NCBI GenBank assembly: GCA_910586395.1
Contig: CAJUFX010000014.1
Span: 1 to 29,470 of the forward strand
Reading direction: 5' to 3'
Origin: an uncultured Bacteroidales bacterium
Lineage (GTDB): Bacteria; Bacteroidota; Bacteroidia; Bacteroidales; P3
DNA length: 29,470 nucleotides
Part shown: positions 23,351 to 29,470 of the stretch, one piece after another
How the letters are laid out: every line of letters begins with the position of its first letter
How positions within the stretch are numbered: the stretch's first letter is position 1
Made by a program: the position numbers and the translations under genes
The notes under the pieces: generated by a model
What the model was told of the DNA's origin: nothing
Seen by the model: only the letters and a program-made list of their open reading frames with translations
The model's database searches: none

Positions 23351-23597
23351 GCCGCCCCGCGCCACCCCCCGCTTCCCCGCGCCGCCCCGCGCATCCCCGC
23401 TTCCCCTCTTCCGCGCATCCCAACGCGCTTTCGCCGGCAACTGCTGCCTTTCGTCGCTGGCACCGCGGAGGTGTCTGATGCTCCTGCAGGCACACTGCCG
23501 GCTTGTCCACCCCGCGCCGTCCCGCGCTTCTGTCCCGCCGCCCCCGCTTTCCGCGTCCGAATAGGCCGTTTAGCTGAAAAAGTGTATCTTTACGCCC
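23351..23597. other. C-rich low-complexity intergenic stretch
   Basis: About 230 bp with strong C bias on the plus strand. Phrases such as CGCTTCCCC and GCGCATCCC each occur twice between 23381 and 23430, and CCCCGCGCC or CCCGCGC recur. No TAnnTTTG element until 23585. The middle (about 23440-23500) is more mixed. No gene is supported. Confidence 0.5.
23585..23592 (+). promoter_or_regulatory. Candidate -7 element next to the kinase start
   Basis: TATCTTTA matches TAnnTTTG but for the last base. Only 5 bases separate it from the ATG at 23598, so the transcript would begin at or near the start codon, a leaderless arrangement. Confidence 0.45.
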
Positions 23598-24458
23598 ATG
23601 TTAGCGATTATAGACAGCGGTTCCACCAAGACGGACTGGTATTTCATCGGCACCGGCAGCCGTTTTGGCGAGGACGAGATTCATTTGACGACGCGGGGGC
23701 TCAATCCTTATTTTGTCAGTCCGGAAGAAGTTGGGCTTTGTTTGGAAAAAGAGATTTATCCGTTTATAGACAACCGGCAGGTCTCCCATGTGTATTTTTT
23801 CGGATCGGGATGTGCCGATGAGTATAAGAAGACGACGCTCTATACGCCTTTGGAGGATTTTTTTCCGGAGGCCGAGGTGCAGGTGGAGAGCGATTTGCTC
23901 GGGGCGGCCGTGGCCTTGTTCGGGCGTGAACCCGGCATAGCGGGCATTCTCGGAACGGGGGCGAGCACGTGCCGTTACGACGGGCGGCGGATTGTGGAAC
24001 GAATGCCGTCGCTGGGCTATATCCTCGGCGATGAGGGTAGCGGCGCCCATATCGGCTTGCAGTTGCTCCGCGCATACCTTTATAAAGATATGCCGATGGA
24101 ACTGACGCAGGCGTTCGCGACATTTTGTCCGGGAACGTCGGGTGAATTGTTGGACAGGGTCTATAAGGACGATAAGCCGAACCGGTTTCTCGGCTCGCTG
24201 GCGGTGTTTGCCGGAGAAAATCGGCCGCATCCGTTTATACAGAAACTGTTGCAGGCGGCCTTTGACGCTTTTTTTGAAAAACAGTTGTTGAAATACGATA
24301 CCGTCCGCACGTTGCCGATCAAGTTGCTGGGTTCGGTCGCTTATCATTTCCGCGAGGAACTGAGCGCGGCGGCCGGTCGTTTCGGTATGGAAATTGCAGG
24401 GGTGGCATCCTCGCCTTTGGCGGGGCTGATACGCTACTATAAAGACAAGCATAAATAA
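23598..24458 (+). CDS. BadF/BadG/NagK-family ATPase, probable N-acetylglucosamine kinase-like
   Basis: A 286-residue sugar-kinase-fold (ASKHA) protein. The phosphate-1 loop is IIDSGSTKTDW (4-14), the phosphate-2 loop ILGTGASTCRYDG is near 115-127, and the conserved GYILGDEGSGAHIG is near 138-152. These features fit the BadF/BadG/BcrA/BcrD ATPase family, whose best-known small members are N-acetylglucosamine or glucosamine kinases. It lies 13 bp upstream of the FKBP gene on the same strand, so they may be co-transcribed. Substrate is not certain. Confidence 0.85.
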   Translation: MLAIIDSGSTKTDWYFIGTGSRFGEDEIHLTTRGLNPYFVSPEEVGLCLEKEIYPFIDNRQVSHVYFFGSGCADEYKKTTLYTPLEDFFPEAEVQVESDLLGAAVALFGREPGIAGILGTGASTCRYDGRRIVERMPSLGYILGDEGSGAHIGLQLLRAYLYKDMPMELTQAFATFCPGTSGELLDRVYKDDKPNRFLGSLAVFAGENRPHPFIQKLLQAAFDAFFEKQLLKYDTVRTLPIKLLGSVAYHFREELSAAAGRFGMEIAGVASSPLAGLIRYYKDKHK

Positions 24459-24471
24459 ACAATCCTATATT

Positions 24472-25233
24472 ATGAACATGAAAAGAATTTTCTGCGGCCT
24501 GGCCGTTGTATTGGGCGCGGGCTTAATCGGCTGTCCGGAAGCGATGGCTCAGAAAGCGAAAAAACAGAAAAACGTAAAAGAAGAAACAGTTATGGCACAG
24601 GAAGTGAAAGAAAAGGATACGGTCAGTTTCCTTTTGGGCTACAATTTGGGCAGCCAGATTGCGCAGATGCCCTATGAAATGGCAATGGAAAGTTTTATGG
24701 AGGGATTCCATAAGGCGGTTAAGGGAGAAGAAAGCGGGGTCTCTGACGAAGATGCCAACCGCATTCTGAGTGCTTGGCAGATGAAGATGCAACAGGAAAT
24801 GCAGATGCGTCAGCAGGCCGAAAACGAGAAGCAGGCGGCGGCCAACAAAGAGGCCGGCCGTAAGTTTTTGGAAGAAAACGCCAAGAAAGAGGGGGTGCAG
24901 CAAACGGCCAGCGGCTTGCAATATAAAGTGAATGTCATGGGGACGGGGGCCAAGCCGGCCGCGACCGACAAGGTGAAAGTGCATTACGAGGGCCGTCTGA
25001 TTAGCGGCGAGAAATTCGACTCGTCCATCGACCGTGGCGAACCCACGAGCTTTCCGCTCAATGCTGTCATCAAAGGTTGGACCGAAGGTTTGCAACTGAT
25101 GCCCGTCGGTTCCAAATTCACGTTCTACATTCCGTCCGACTTGGGTTATGGCGACCGTGGGGTTTCGTCGATTCCGGCCGGTTCGACCTTGATTTTCGAG
25201 GTGGAATTACTGGAGATCAACCCGGCCGAGTAG
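24472..25233 (+). CDS. Exported FKBP-type peptidyl-prolyl isomerase (FkpA/Mip-like)
   Basis: A 253-residue protein. The N-terminus MNMKRIFCGLAVVLG...CPEAMAQ can be a signal peptide (cleavage after AMA) or a lipoprotein signal with C21 in LIGC. A dimerisation region (about 45-130) contains a Gln/Met-rich helix. The C-terminal FKBP domain (about 155-250) starts TASGLQYKV, has VKVHYEGRLISGEKFDSSIDRGEP, VIKGWTEGLQLMPVGSKFTFYIPSDLGYGDRG and ends IFEVELLEI, so the active-site aromatics are retained. It assists folding of exported proteins by proline isomerisation in the periplasm. A strong terminator follows. Confidence 0.93.
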   Translation: MNMKRIFCGLAVVLGAGLIGCPEAMAQKAKKQKNVKEETVMAQEVKEKDTVSFLLGYNLGSQIAQMPYEMAMESFMEGFHKAVKGEESGVSDEDANRILSAWQMKMQQEMQMRQQAENEKQAAANKEAGRKFLEENAKKEGVQQTASGLQYKVNVMGTGAKPAATDKVKVHYEGRLISGEKFDSSIDRGEPTSFPLNAVIKGWTEGLQLMPVGSKFTFYIPSDLGYGDRGVSSIPAGSTLIFEVELLEINPAE

Positions 25234-25255
25234 ATTAGCATCTTCTCTTGAAGAA

Positions 25256-25301
25256 AAGAAGCCTGTCGGTATCTGTCGATACCGGCGGGCTTCTTTGTTT
25301 T
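25256..25301 (+). terminator. Rho-independent terminator after the FKBP gene
   Basis: AAGAAGCCTGTCGGTATC at 25256-25273 pairs with GATACCGGCGGGCTTCTT at 25278-25295 around a 4-base TGTC loop, followed by TTGTTTT. It separates the plus-strand operon from the convergent recR gene, and its AAGAAG...CTTCTT flanks could act on both strands. Confidence 0.92.
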
Positions 25302-25316
25302 CGGTATCCGGGCTTT

Positions 25317-25922
25317 TCATTTGAAAGGCGTCCGCTGTTGAATGGATCGCCCCAGTGTCAATTCGTCTATGTATTCCAAATCGTCCCCCACGGCGATGCC
25401 TTTGGCGAGCGTCGAAATAGAGACGTCGGAATCCTGCAGCAGGCGCGAGATGTAAAAGGCGGTCGTATCACCGTCCGGCGTAGCCGGCAAAGCCAGAATC
25501 ACTTCCTCTACGGCCTCTGTCGTCACGCGTTCCGGCAAATCCGCCAGATGCAGGTGAGAGGGGGAGATCCCGTCCATGGGCGAAATCAGGCCGCCCAATA
25601 CATGATAACGGCCGTTATAGACTTGGGTGGCTTCTATGGCCAAAATGTCGCGTATGTCGCTCACCACGCAGAGCAGGTGTGGATTACGTTGCGGTGAAGC
25701 GCATACCGGACAGACTTCGGTTTCGGAAATGTTGTGGCAGTGGCGGCAAAACCGGATGTCTTGCCGCAGGTGTATGAGCGACTCGCCGAGCCGTGTGGCC
25801 AATTCTTCGTCCTGTCCCAATAAAAACAAGGCGAGGCGCAGGGCGGTCTTGCGGCCGATGCCCGGCAGGCGGTGCAGTTCTTCGACGGCTTTTTCCAAAA
25901 GCGGCGGTAAGGCGGAATCCAT
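25317..25922 (-). CDS. recR: Recombination protein RecR
   Basis: A 201-residue DNA repair protein acting with RecO/RecF to load RecA on gaps. The helix-hairpin-helix LPGIGRKTALRL is at 19-30. The zinc finger has four cysteines, C59, C62, C71 and C74 in FCRHCHNISETEVCPVC. The Toprim domain (about 83-175) includes CVVSDIRDILAIE and LGGLISPMDGISP. The start at 25922 gives the normal length and N-terminus. A -7 element is only 5 bases upstream of the start codon. Confidence 0.95.
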   Translation of the reverse strand: MDSALPPLLEKAVEELHRLPGIGRKTALRLALFLLGQDEELATRLGESLIHLRQDIRFCRHCHNISETEVCPVCASPQRNPHLLCVVSDIRDILAIEATQVYNGRYHVLGGLISPMDGISPSHLHLADLPERVTTEAVEEVILALPATPDGDTTAFYISRLLQDSDVSISTLAKGIAVGDDLEYIDELTLGRSIQQRTPFK

Positions 25923-25927
25923 AGATG

Positions 25928-25935
25928 CAAAATTA
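25928..25935 (-). promoter_or_regulatory. -7 element abutting the recR start
   Basis: On the minus strand this reads TAATTTTG (consensus TAnnTTTG). The recR ATG begins 5 bases downstream, so the transcript would be leaderless or nearly so. Confidence 0.5.
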
Positions 25936-25956
25936 CGCAAAAACAAACTAAATTCG

Positions 25957-25964
25957 TAATTTTG
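25957..25964 (+). promoter_or_regulatory. -7 element abutting the peptidase-like lipoprotein start
   Basis: TAATTTTG matches TAnnTTTG. The ATG at 25972 is 7 bases downstream. With the recR element on the other strand it forms a compact divergent promoter in a 49-bp gap. Confidence 0.55.
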
Positions 25965-25971
25965 TCCGTTT

Positions 25972-27750
25972 ATGAAGAAAACGGGAACCTATTATATACT
26001 GTGGGGCGGAGCGGGCGTATTCGCAGTGGCGGTATTGTGCCTCCTGACGTCCTGCGGGCGATGCCGGATCGGACAGACGGAGAAGAAAGCCATCGACTTG
26101 ATACAGGCCTATGAACGGGAAATTGCGCCTTTGGACAAGGGTATCGCTGTAGCGGAATACGAGGCGGCGAGAGGCGGGTCACCTTATGTTTACGACCGCT
26201 TGGGCGATTTGCGTGTGGAGAGGGCCTTGGCTTTGTCGGCTTCCGAACGTTTTAAGACCGTGGCGCGTTGGCATAGGGAAAAGACGTTTGACGACCCTTA
26301 TCTGTCGCGTCAGATAGGGCATATTTATTACAATACGTTATTCTGTCAGGCCGATACGGCTATGTTGAAACGGATGGCACGGCTGGAAACCTATCTTTAT
26401 GAACAGGTTATACGTTTCTTGGCGGAGCCGTCCGGTGCGGAGGAAGCGGGGGATATGGTATCGGCCGGAACGTTTAAGCCGGCGGCGCAGCAAGCCGTCA
26501 AGGCGTTGCTGAAAGATTCGATTGTCGCGATGGTGCATTGCCGCAATGCCGTGGTACGCCAGGCCGGTTTCAATGATTATTACGACTACCAGTTGGCCCG
26601 TATGGATTTGAATCGGGATTCGCTCGAAAGCTGGTTTCATACGTTCGATACGATGACGAAAACGTCTTTTCTGCATTTAAAGGATGGCATTGATGACGTT
26701 TTGGCGGCCCGTTACGGCATACCGGCATCGGCCTTGCAGTCAGGGCATTATCAGATGACTTTCTTTCAGGATATATTTAATTTATACGATATCGGGCAGT
26801 CGCGTTCTTATGAAAACAAGAATGTGGCGAATTTGGCGACCGGTTTTTTCGAAAGCATCGGGTTGTATATACGGGATATATTTCTGCGCAGCGATATGCG
26901 GCCGCGGCCGGGAAAAGTATCGTTTGCACACTGTTACGATTTGGACCATCGCGGTGATGTACGGTTGTTCTGCAGTCTGGAGCCGAATATGGAGAGCATG
27001 AGCGAGGTTTTGTGTCAGGGCGGTTTCGCGCTTTATCGGGAAAATGTGTCATCAACATTACCGTATTTGCTTAAAAATATGGACTATTCGGTGCTATGCG
27101 AAGGCGTGGGGCGGATGTTCCGGCGTATGCCCTTTAATGTGAATTGGTTGCAAGGCATGGGCATTATGTATATGCCCACGGATGCGCGTCGAGTCCGGCT
27201 CGAATCCTATATGAATCTGCACGCCCAGCAACTTATTTTTTGTCGTTGGGGGCTCGTGATGTACCATTTCGAACGTGCGCTGTATCGGGATCCCGATCAG
27301 GATCTGGATGAATTGTGGCGGAAATTGGAGAAGACGTATCAGTGGTCAGATCGGCCCGCCGAGGCGGAAAACGAGGGGGACAGTTGGGTCACGAAATGGC
27401 ATCTTGTGTTGCGGCCGTGTTTTTATCAAAACTATCTGTTGGGAAGTGCGGTGGCATGTCATCTGAACGCGTATGTCTGTGATTCGATTCTGCAGACGCC
27501 CGATTACTGGACGCCCGATTATATGACGATGGAGGAGGTCGGGGCTTTTTTGAAAAACAAAATATTTTGGCACGGAGACGCTTATCCGTGGTATGAAATT
27601 TTGGAACGGGCTACCGGACGTCCGTTTTCGTTACAATATTACGCGCAGTGGTTGGTAGGCTCGGAGCCGTATGCCGAATGGCGGGCGGAAGAGGATGCGG
27701 TCGAGCAGGCGCGTCGCAGGAGGTATCTGTCAAGGAAACATAATCAATAG
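25972..27750 (+). CDS. Lipoprotein related to M2 metallopeptidases, catalytic HEXXH missing
   Basis: A 592-residue lipoprotein. The signal ends in LLTSC, with C28 lipidated. The body (about 35-590) has the alpha-helical layout of the ACE/M2 family: NDYYDYQLARMD near 201-212, DLDHRGDVRLFCSLEPN (324-339), and FYQNYLLGSAVACH (484-497), matching the YHNYLLGELxAS helix of the family. Where the zinc-binding HEXXH should be (the family has LHEFGHAVY), the sequence reads LCQGGFALY, with C348-Q-G-G-F352. The third ligand glutamate may be E377 in LCEGVGRMF. The protein therefore probably binds rather than cuts peptides. The symporter gene starts 11 bp downstream, so the two are probably one operon. Family placement is from motif memory. 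Confidence 0.7.
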   Translation: MKKTGTYYILWGGAGVFAVAVLCLLTSCGRCRIGQTEKKAIDLIQAYEREIAPLDKGIAVAEYEAARGGSPYVYDRLGDLRVERALALSASERFKTVARWHREKTFDDPYLSRQIGHIYYNTLFCQADTAMLKRMARLETYLYEQVIRFLAEPSGAEEAGDMVSAGTFKPAAQQAVKALLKDSIVAMVHCRNAVVRQAGFNDYYDYQLARMDLNRDSLESWFHTFDTMTKTSFLHLKDGIDDVLAARYGIPASALQSGHYQMTFFQDIFNLYDIGQSRSYENKNVANLATGFFESIGLYIRDIFLRSDMRPRPGKVSFAHCYDLDHRGDVRLFCSLEPNMESMSEVLCQGGFALYRENVSSTLPYLLKNMDYSVLCEGVGRMFRRMPFNVNWLQGMGIMYMPTDARRVRLESYMNLHAQQLIFCRWGLVMYHFERALYRDPDQDLDELWRKLEKTYQWSDRPAEAENEGDSWVTKWHLVLRPCFYQNYLLGSAVACHLNAYVCDSILQTPDYWTPDYMTMEEVGAFLKNKIFWHGDAYPWYEILERATGRPFSLQYYAQWLVGSEPYAEWRAEEDAVEQARRRRYLSRKHNQ

Positions 27751-27753
27751 GAG
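27749..27753 (+). promoter_or_regulatory. Ribosome binding site of the symporter gene
   Basis: AGGAG overlaps the stop codon of the upstream lipoprotein gene and sits 8 bases before the ATG at 27762, supporting coupled translation. Confidence 0.5.
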
Positions 27754-27761
27754 ATGGCGGT

Positions 27762-29216
27762 ATGAGTGCCTGGATGATTGTCGCGGTTTTTGCGGTCTAT
27801 ACCGCCTTGCTGTTTGCGATTACCTTTTTGACCACGCGCAAGGTCAATAACGATTCGTTCTACCGGGGAAACCGGAATTCACCTTGGTTTGTCGTGGCTT
27901 ACGGTATGGTCGGGGCGTCGTTGTCGGGCGTGACGTTCATGTCGGTGCCCGGTAATGTCATGCGGGAAAATTTTTATTATTTCCCGATGGTTTTGGGTTT
28001 TATAGCCGGTTATGTCGTCGTGGCCACCGTGTTGCTGCCGCTTTACTATAAGTTGAACCTGACGTCCATTTATACTTATATAGATAAACGTTTCGGTACG
28101 GCGTCCTATAAGTCGGGGGCCGCCTTTTTCCTGTTGTCGCGCAGTTTAGGGGCGACCTTGCGTATGTTTTTAGTCATAAGCGTATTGTATGAATTTGTTT
28201 TCAGACAGTTCGGTTTGCCGTTCTGGGGGGTGACGGCCCTGTTCATTCTGCTGATTCTCGGTTATACGTTCAAGGGCGGTATCCGGACGATTGTCTGGAC
28301 CGATACGTTGCAGACCACGTTTATGCTTTTGGCGGTCATCATATCCATCATATGCATCTGCCGGTATGCCGATTGGTCGTTTGCACAAATGTTGGAACAG
28401 GTGCGGCATAGCCCGTATTCGGAGGCTTTTCAGACCGATCCGACGCATAAGCGTTATTTCCTCAAGCAGTTTGTCAGCGGATTGTTCGTGACGGTGACAA
28501 TGACGGGGCTCGATCAGGATATGATGCAGAAGAATTTGAGTTGCCGTAATTTGAAGGATGCGCAGAAAAACATGTTTTCGTTCAGCGCGATTCTGCTGGT
28601 GATGAATATATTTTTCCTTGTTTTGGGGGCGATACTCTGTCTTTATGCCGTGCAGAACGGCATACCCTGCACCGATACCGACTATCTTTTCCCCGAAATC
28701 GCGATACGGCGTTTGCCGGTGCTGGCCGGGCTGACGTTTATGATAGGCGTGCTGTCGGCCGCCTATTCGAGTGCCGACGGTGCGATGACCGCTTTGACGA
28801 CGAGTTTTACGATTGATATTCTGGACGTTGAAAAGAAGCGTTACAGCGAGGAGCGGGTGCGCAAGATCCGTTATCGCGTGCATTTATGTACGGCCGTGGT
28901 ATTTTTCCTGTTCATCATGATGTTTTACGCTTTGAAAAGCGATGCCGTCATCAACATGGTTTACGACATAGCCTCTTATACCTATGGGCCGCTTTTGGGT
29001 TTGTTTTTTGCCGGTATTTATACCAAATGGCGGGTCAAGGACCGTTGGGTGCCGTTTGTCGTTTTGGCCTCTCCGGTACTTAGTTTTGTTATTGTTCAGA
29101 TATGTAAAGGTTTAGGCTATAATTTCGGTTTTGAACTTTTGTTGCTCAATGGAGCTTTGACGGTGTTGGGGATAGGACTTTTTAGGCAAAAAACACCGGA
29201 TTCGGCTAAAAAATAG
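27762..29216 (+). CDS. Sodium:solute symporter family protein
   Basis: A 484-residue inner-membrane protein of the SSS (SLC5) family with about 13 hydrophobic segments. Family features include DSFYRGNRNSPWFVVAYGMVGASLSGVTFMSVPG (about 31-64), the FKGGIRTIVWTDTLQTTFML segment (about 170-188) typical of helix 5, and GLDQDMMQKNLSC (about 248-260). It should couple sodium flow to uptake of a small organic solute (sugar, amino acid or organic acid), which cannot be named from sequence. The operon partner upstream is a peptidase-like lipoprotein, so a peptide- or amino-acid-derived substrate is a reasonable guess. Confidence 0.88.
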   Translation: MSAWMIVAVFAVYTALLFAITFLTTRKVNNDSFYRGNRNSPWFVVAYGMVGASLSGVTFMSVPGNVMRENFYYFPMVLGFIAGYVVVATVLLPLYYKLNLTSIYTYIDKRFGTASYKSGAAFFLLSRSLGATLRMFLVISVLYEFVFRQFGLPFWGVTALFILLILGYTFKGGIRTIVWTDTLQTTFMLLAVIISIICICRYADWSFAQMLEQVRHSPYSEAFQTDPTHKRYFLKQFVSGLFVTVTMTGLDQDMMQKNLSCRNLKDAQKNMFSFSAILLVMNIFFLVLGAILCLYAVQNGIPCTDTDYLFPEIAIRRLPVLAGLTFMIGVLSAAYSSADGAMTALTTSFTIDILDVEKKRYSEERVRKIRYRVHLCTAVVFFLFIMMFYALKSDAVINMVYDIASYTYGPLLGLFFAGIYTKWRVKDRWVPFVVLASPVLSFVIVQICKGLGYNFGFELLLLNGALTVLGIGLFRQKTPDSAKK

Positions 29217-29311
29217 CGAAGGACGAAAAAAAAGTTGAAAATATTTAATTCTGATTCTCTGTTAGTTGAGATAAGGATGATGAAAAATCATGCGGAATGT
29301 TTCGACGAGGA

Positions 29312-29342
29312 TTTGCAGGTATCAAAAAAAGTCGTACCTTTG
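29312..29342 (+). promoter_or_regulatory. Near-ideal Bacteroides promoter pointing to the window end
   Basis: TTTG at 29312-29315 and TACCTTTG at 29335-29342 with exactly 19 bases between them match the Bacteroides consensus TTTG-N19-TAnnTTTG perfectly. Transcription would start near 29350 and run into 120 bases without an open frame before the window ends, so it makes either a long 5' leader or a small RNA. The remainder of 29217-29311 shows no gene. Confidence 0.8.
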
Positions 29343-29470
29343 CAGTCCTGTTTCGGAAAAGGGGCAGGAAAGTTCAGCGAAAAAGTTGCATAGATAAAGG
29401 TCGCGGAGGCGGCGGTTATCTTCTCATTGCCTGTACGGTTTACGGGGCGGATAAGCCTTGTGTATTGTCG

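Noticed and set aside
29343..29470. tRNA gene at the window end
   Set aside because: No T-loop GGTTCRA motif or cloverleaf pairing was seen.

Overview
The window looks like a chromosomal segment of a member of the order Bacteroidales (phylum Bacteroidota) with fairly high GC. Three things support this. Many genes are preceded by the Bacteroides-type -7 promoter element TAnnTTTG. Most starts lack a strong Shine-Dalgarno sequence. Gene content includes DUF4143 ATPases, SCC-type lipoprotein signals and a NtrC-like regulator without a DNA-binding domain. I cannot name a genus. No phage, conjugative element, insertion sequence, CRISPR array, tRNA or rRNA was recognised. Most of the window is core genome with small unexplained non-coding elements between genes.

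Layout. 1-1557: a lower-GC accessory DUF4143 ATPase behind an array of ATTATGTGAAAA repeats. 1608-2918: a DEDDh exonuclease and SurE. 3143-5086: DnaK. 5326-7265 (minus): a small lipoprotein and a large secreted protein of unknown function, apparently an operon. 7266-7720: non-coding, with a 24-bp triplicated repeat. 7721-9953: a NatAB-like ABC exporter. 10042-11241: an orphan sigma-54 activator-type response regulator. 11283-11655: RNase P RNA. 11688-12971: a WaaE/KdtX-like glycosyltransferase fused to half of a GT9 domain. 13121-14338: arginine deiminase. 14439-17141: purQ, rnhB, hisS. 17328-18821: histidine ammonia-lyase. 19089-21103 (minus): groES-groEL. 21277-21612 (minus): a small membrane protein. 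21868-23350: methylglyoxal synthase and PrmC. 23598-25233: a BadF/NagK-type kinase and an exported FKBP prolyl isomerase. 25317-25922 (minus): RecR. 25972-29216: a lipoprotein related to M2 metallopeptidases but lacking the catalytic motif, then a sodium:solute symporter. 29312-29342: a near-ideal promoter firing towards the window edge.

Themes. Both major chaperone loci (dnaK and groESL) carry TGGCACG-type -24/-12-like sequences upstream, and a sigma-54 activator homologue lies in the same window. Envelope functions recur: lipoproteins, ABC-2 exporter, LPS-core-type glycosyltransferase, exported PPIase. The most interesting candidates are the inactive-looking M2 peptidase lipoprotein coupled to a transporter, the GT2/half-GT9 fusion, the TGGCACG elements at chaperone genes, and several repeated or palindromic intergenic elements. 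I saw no clear defence or mobile system. All family assignments were made by reading the sequence, not by database search.
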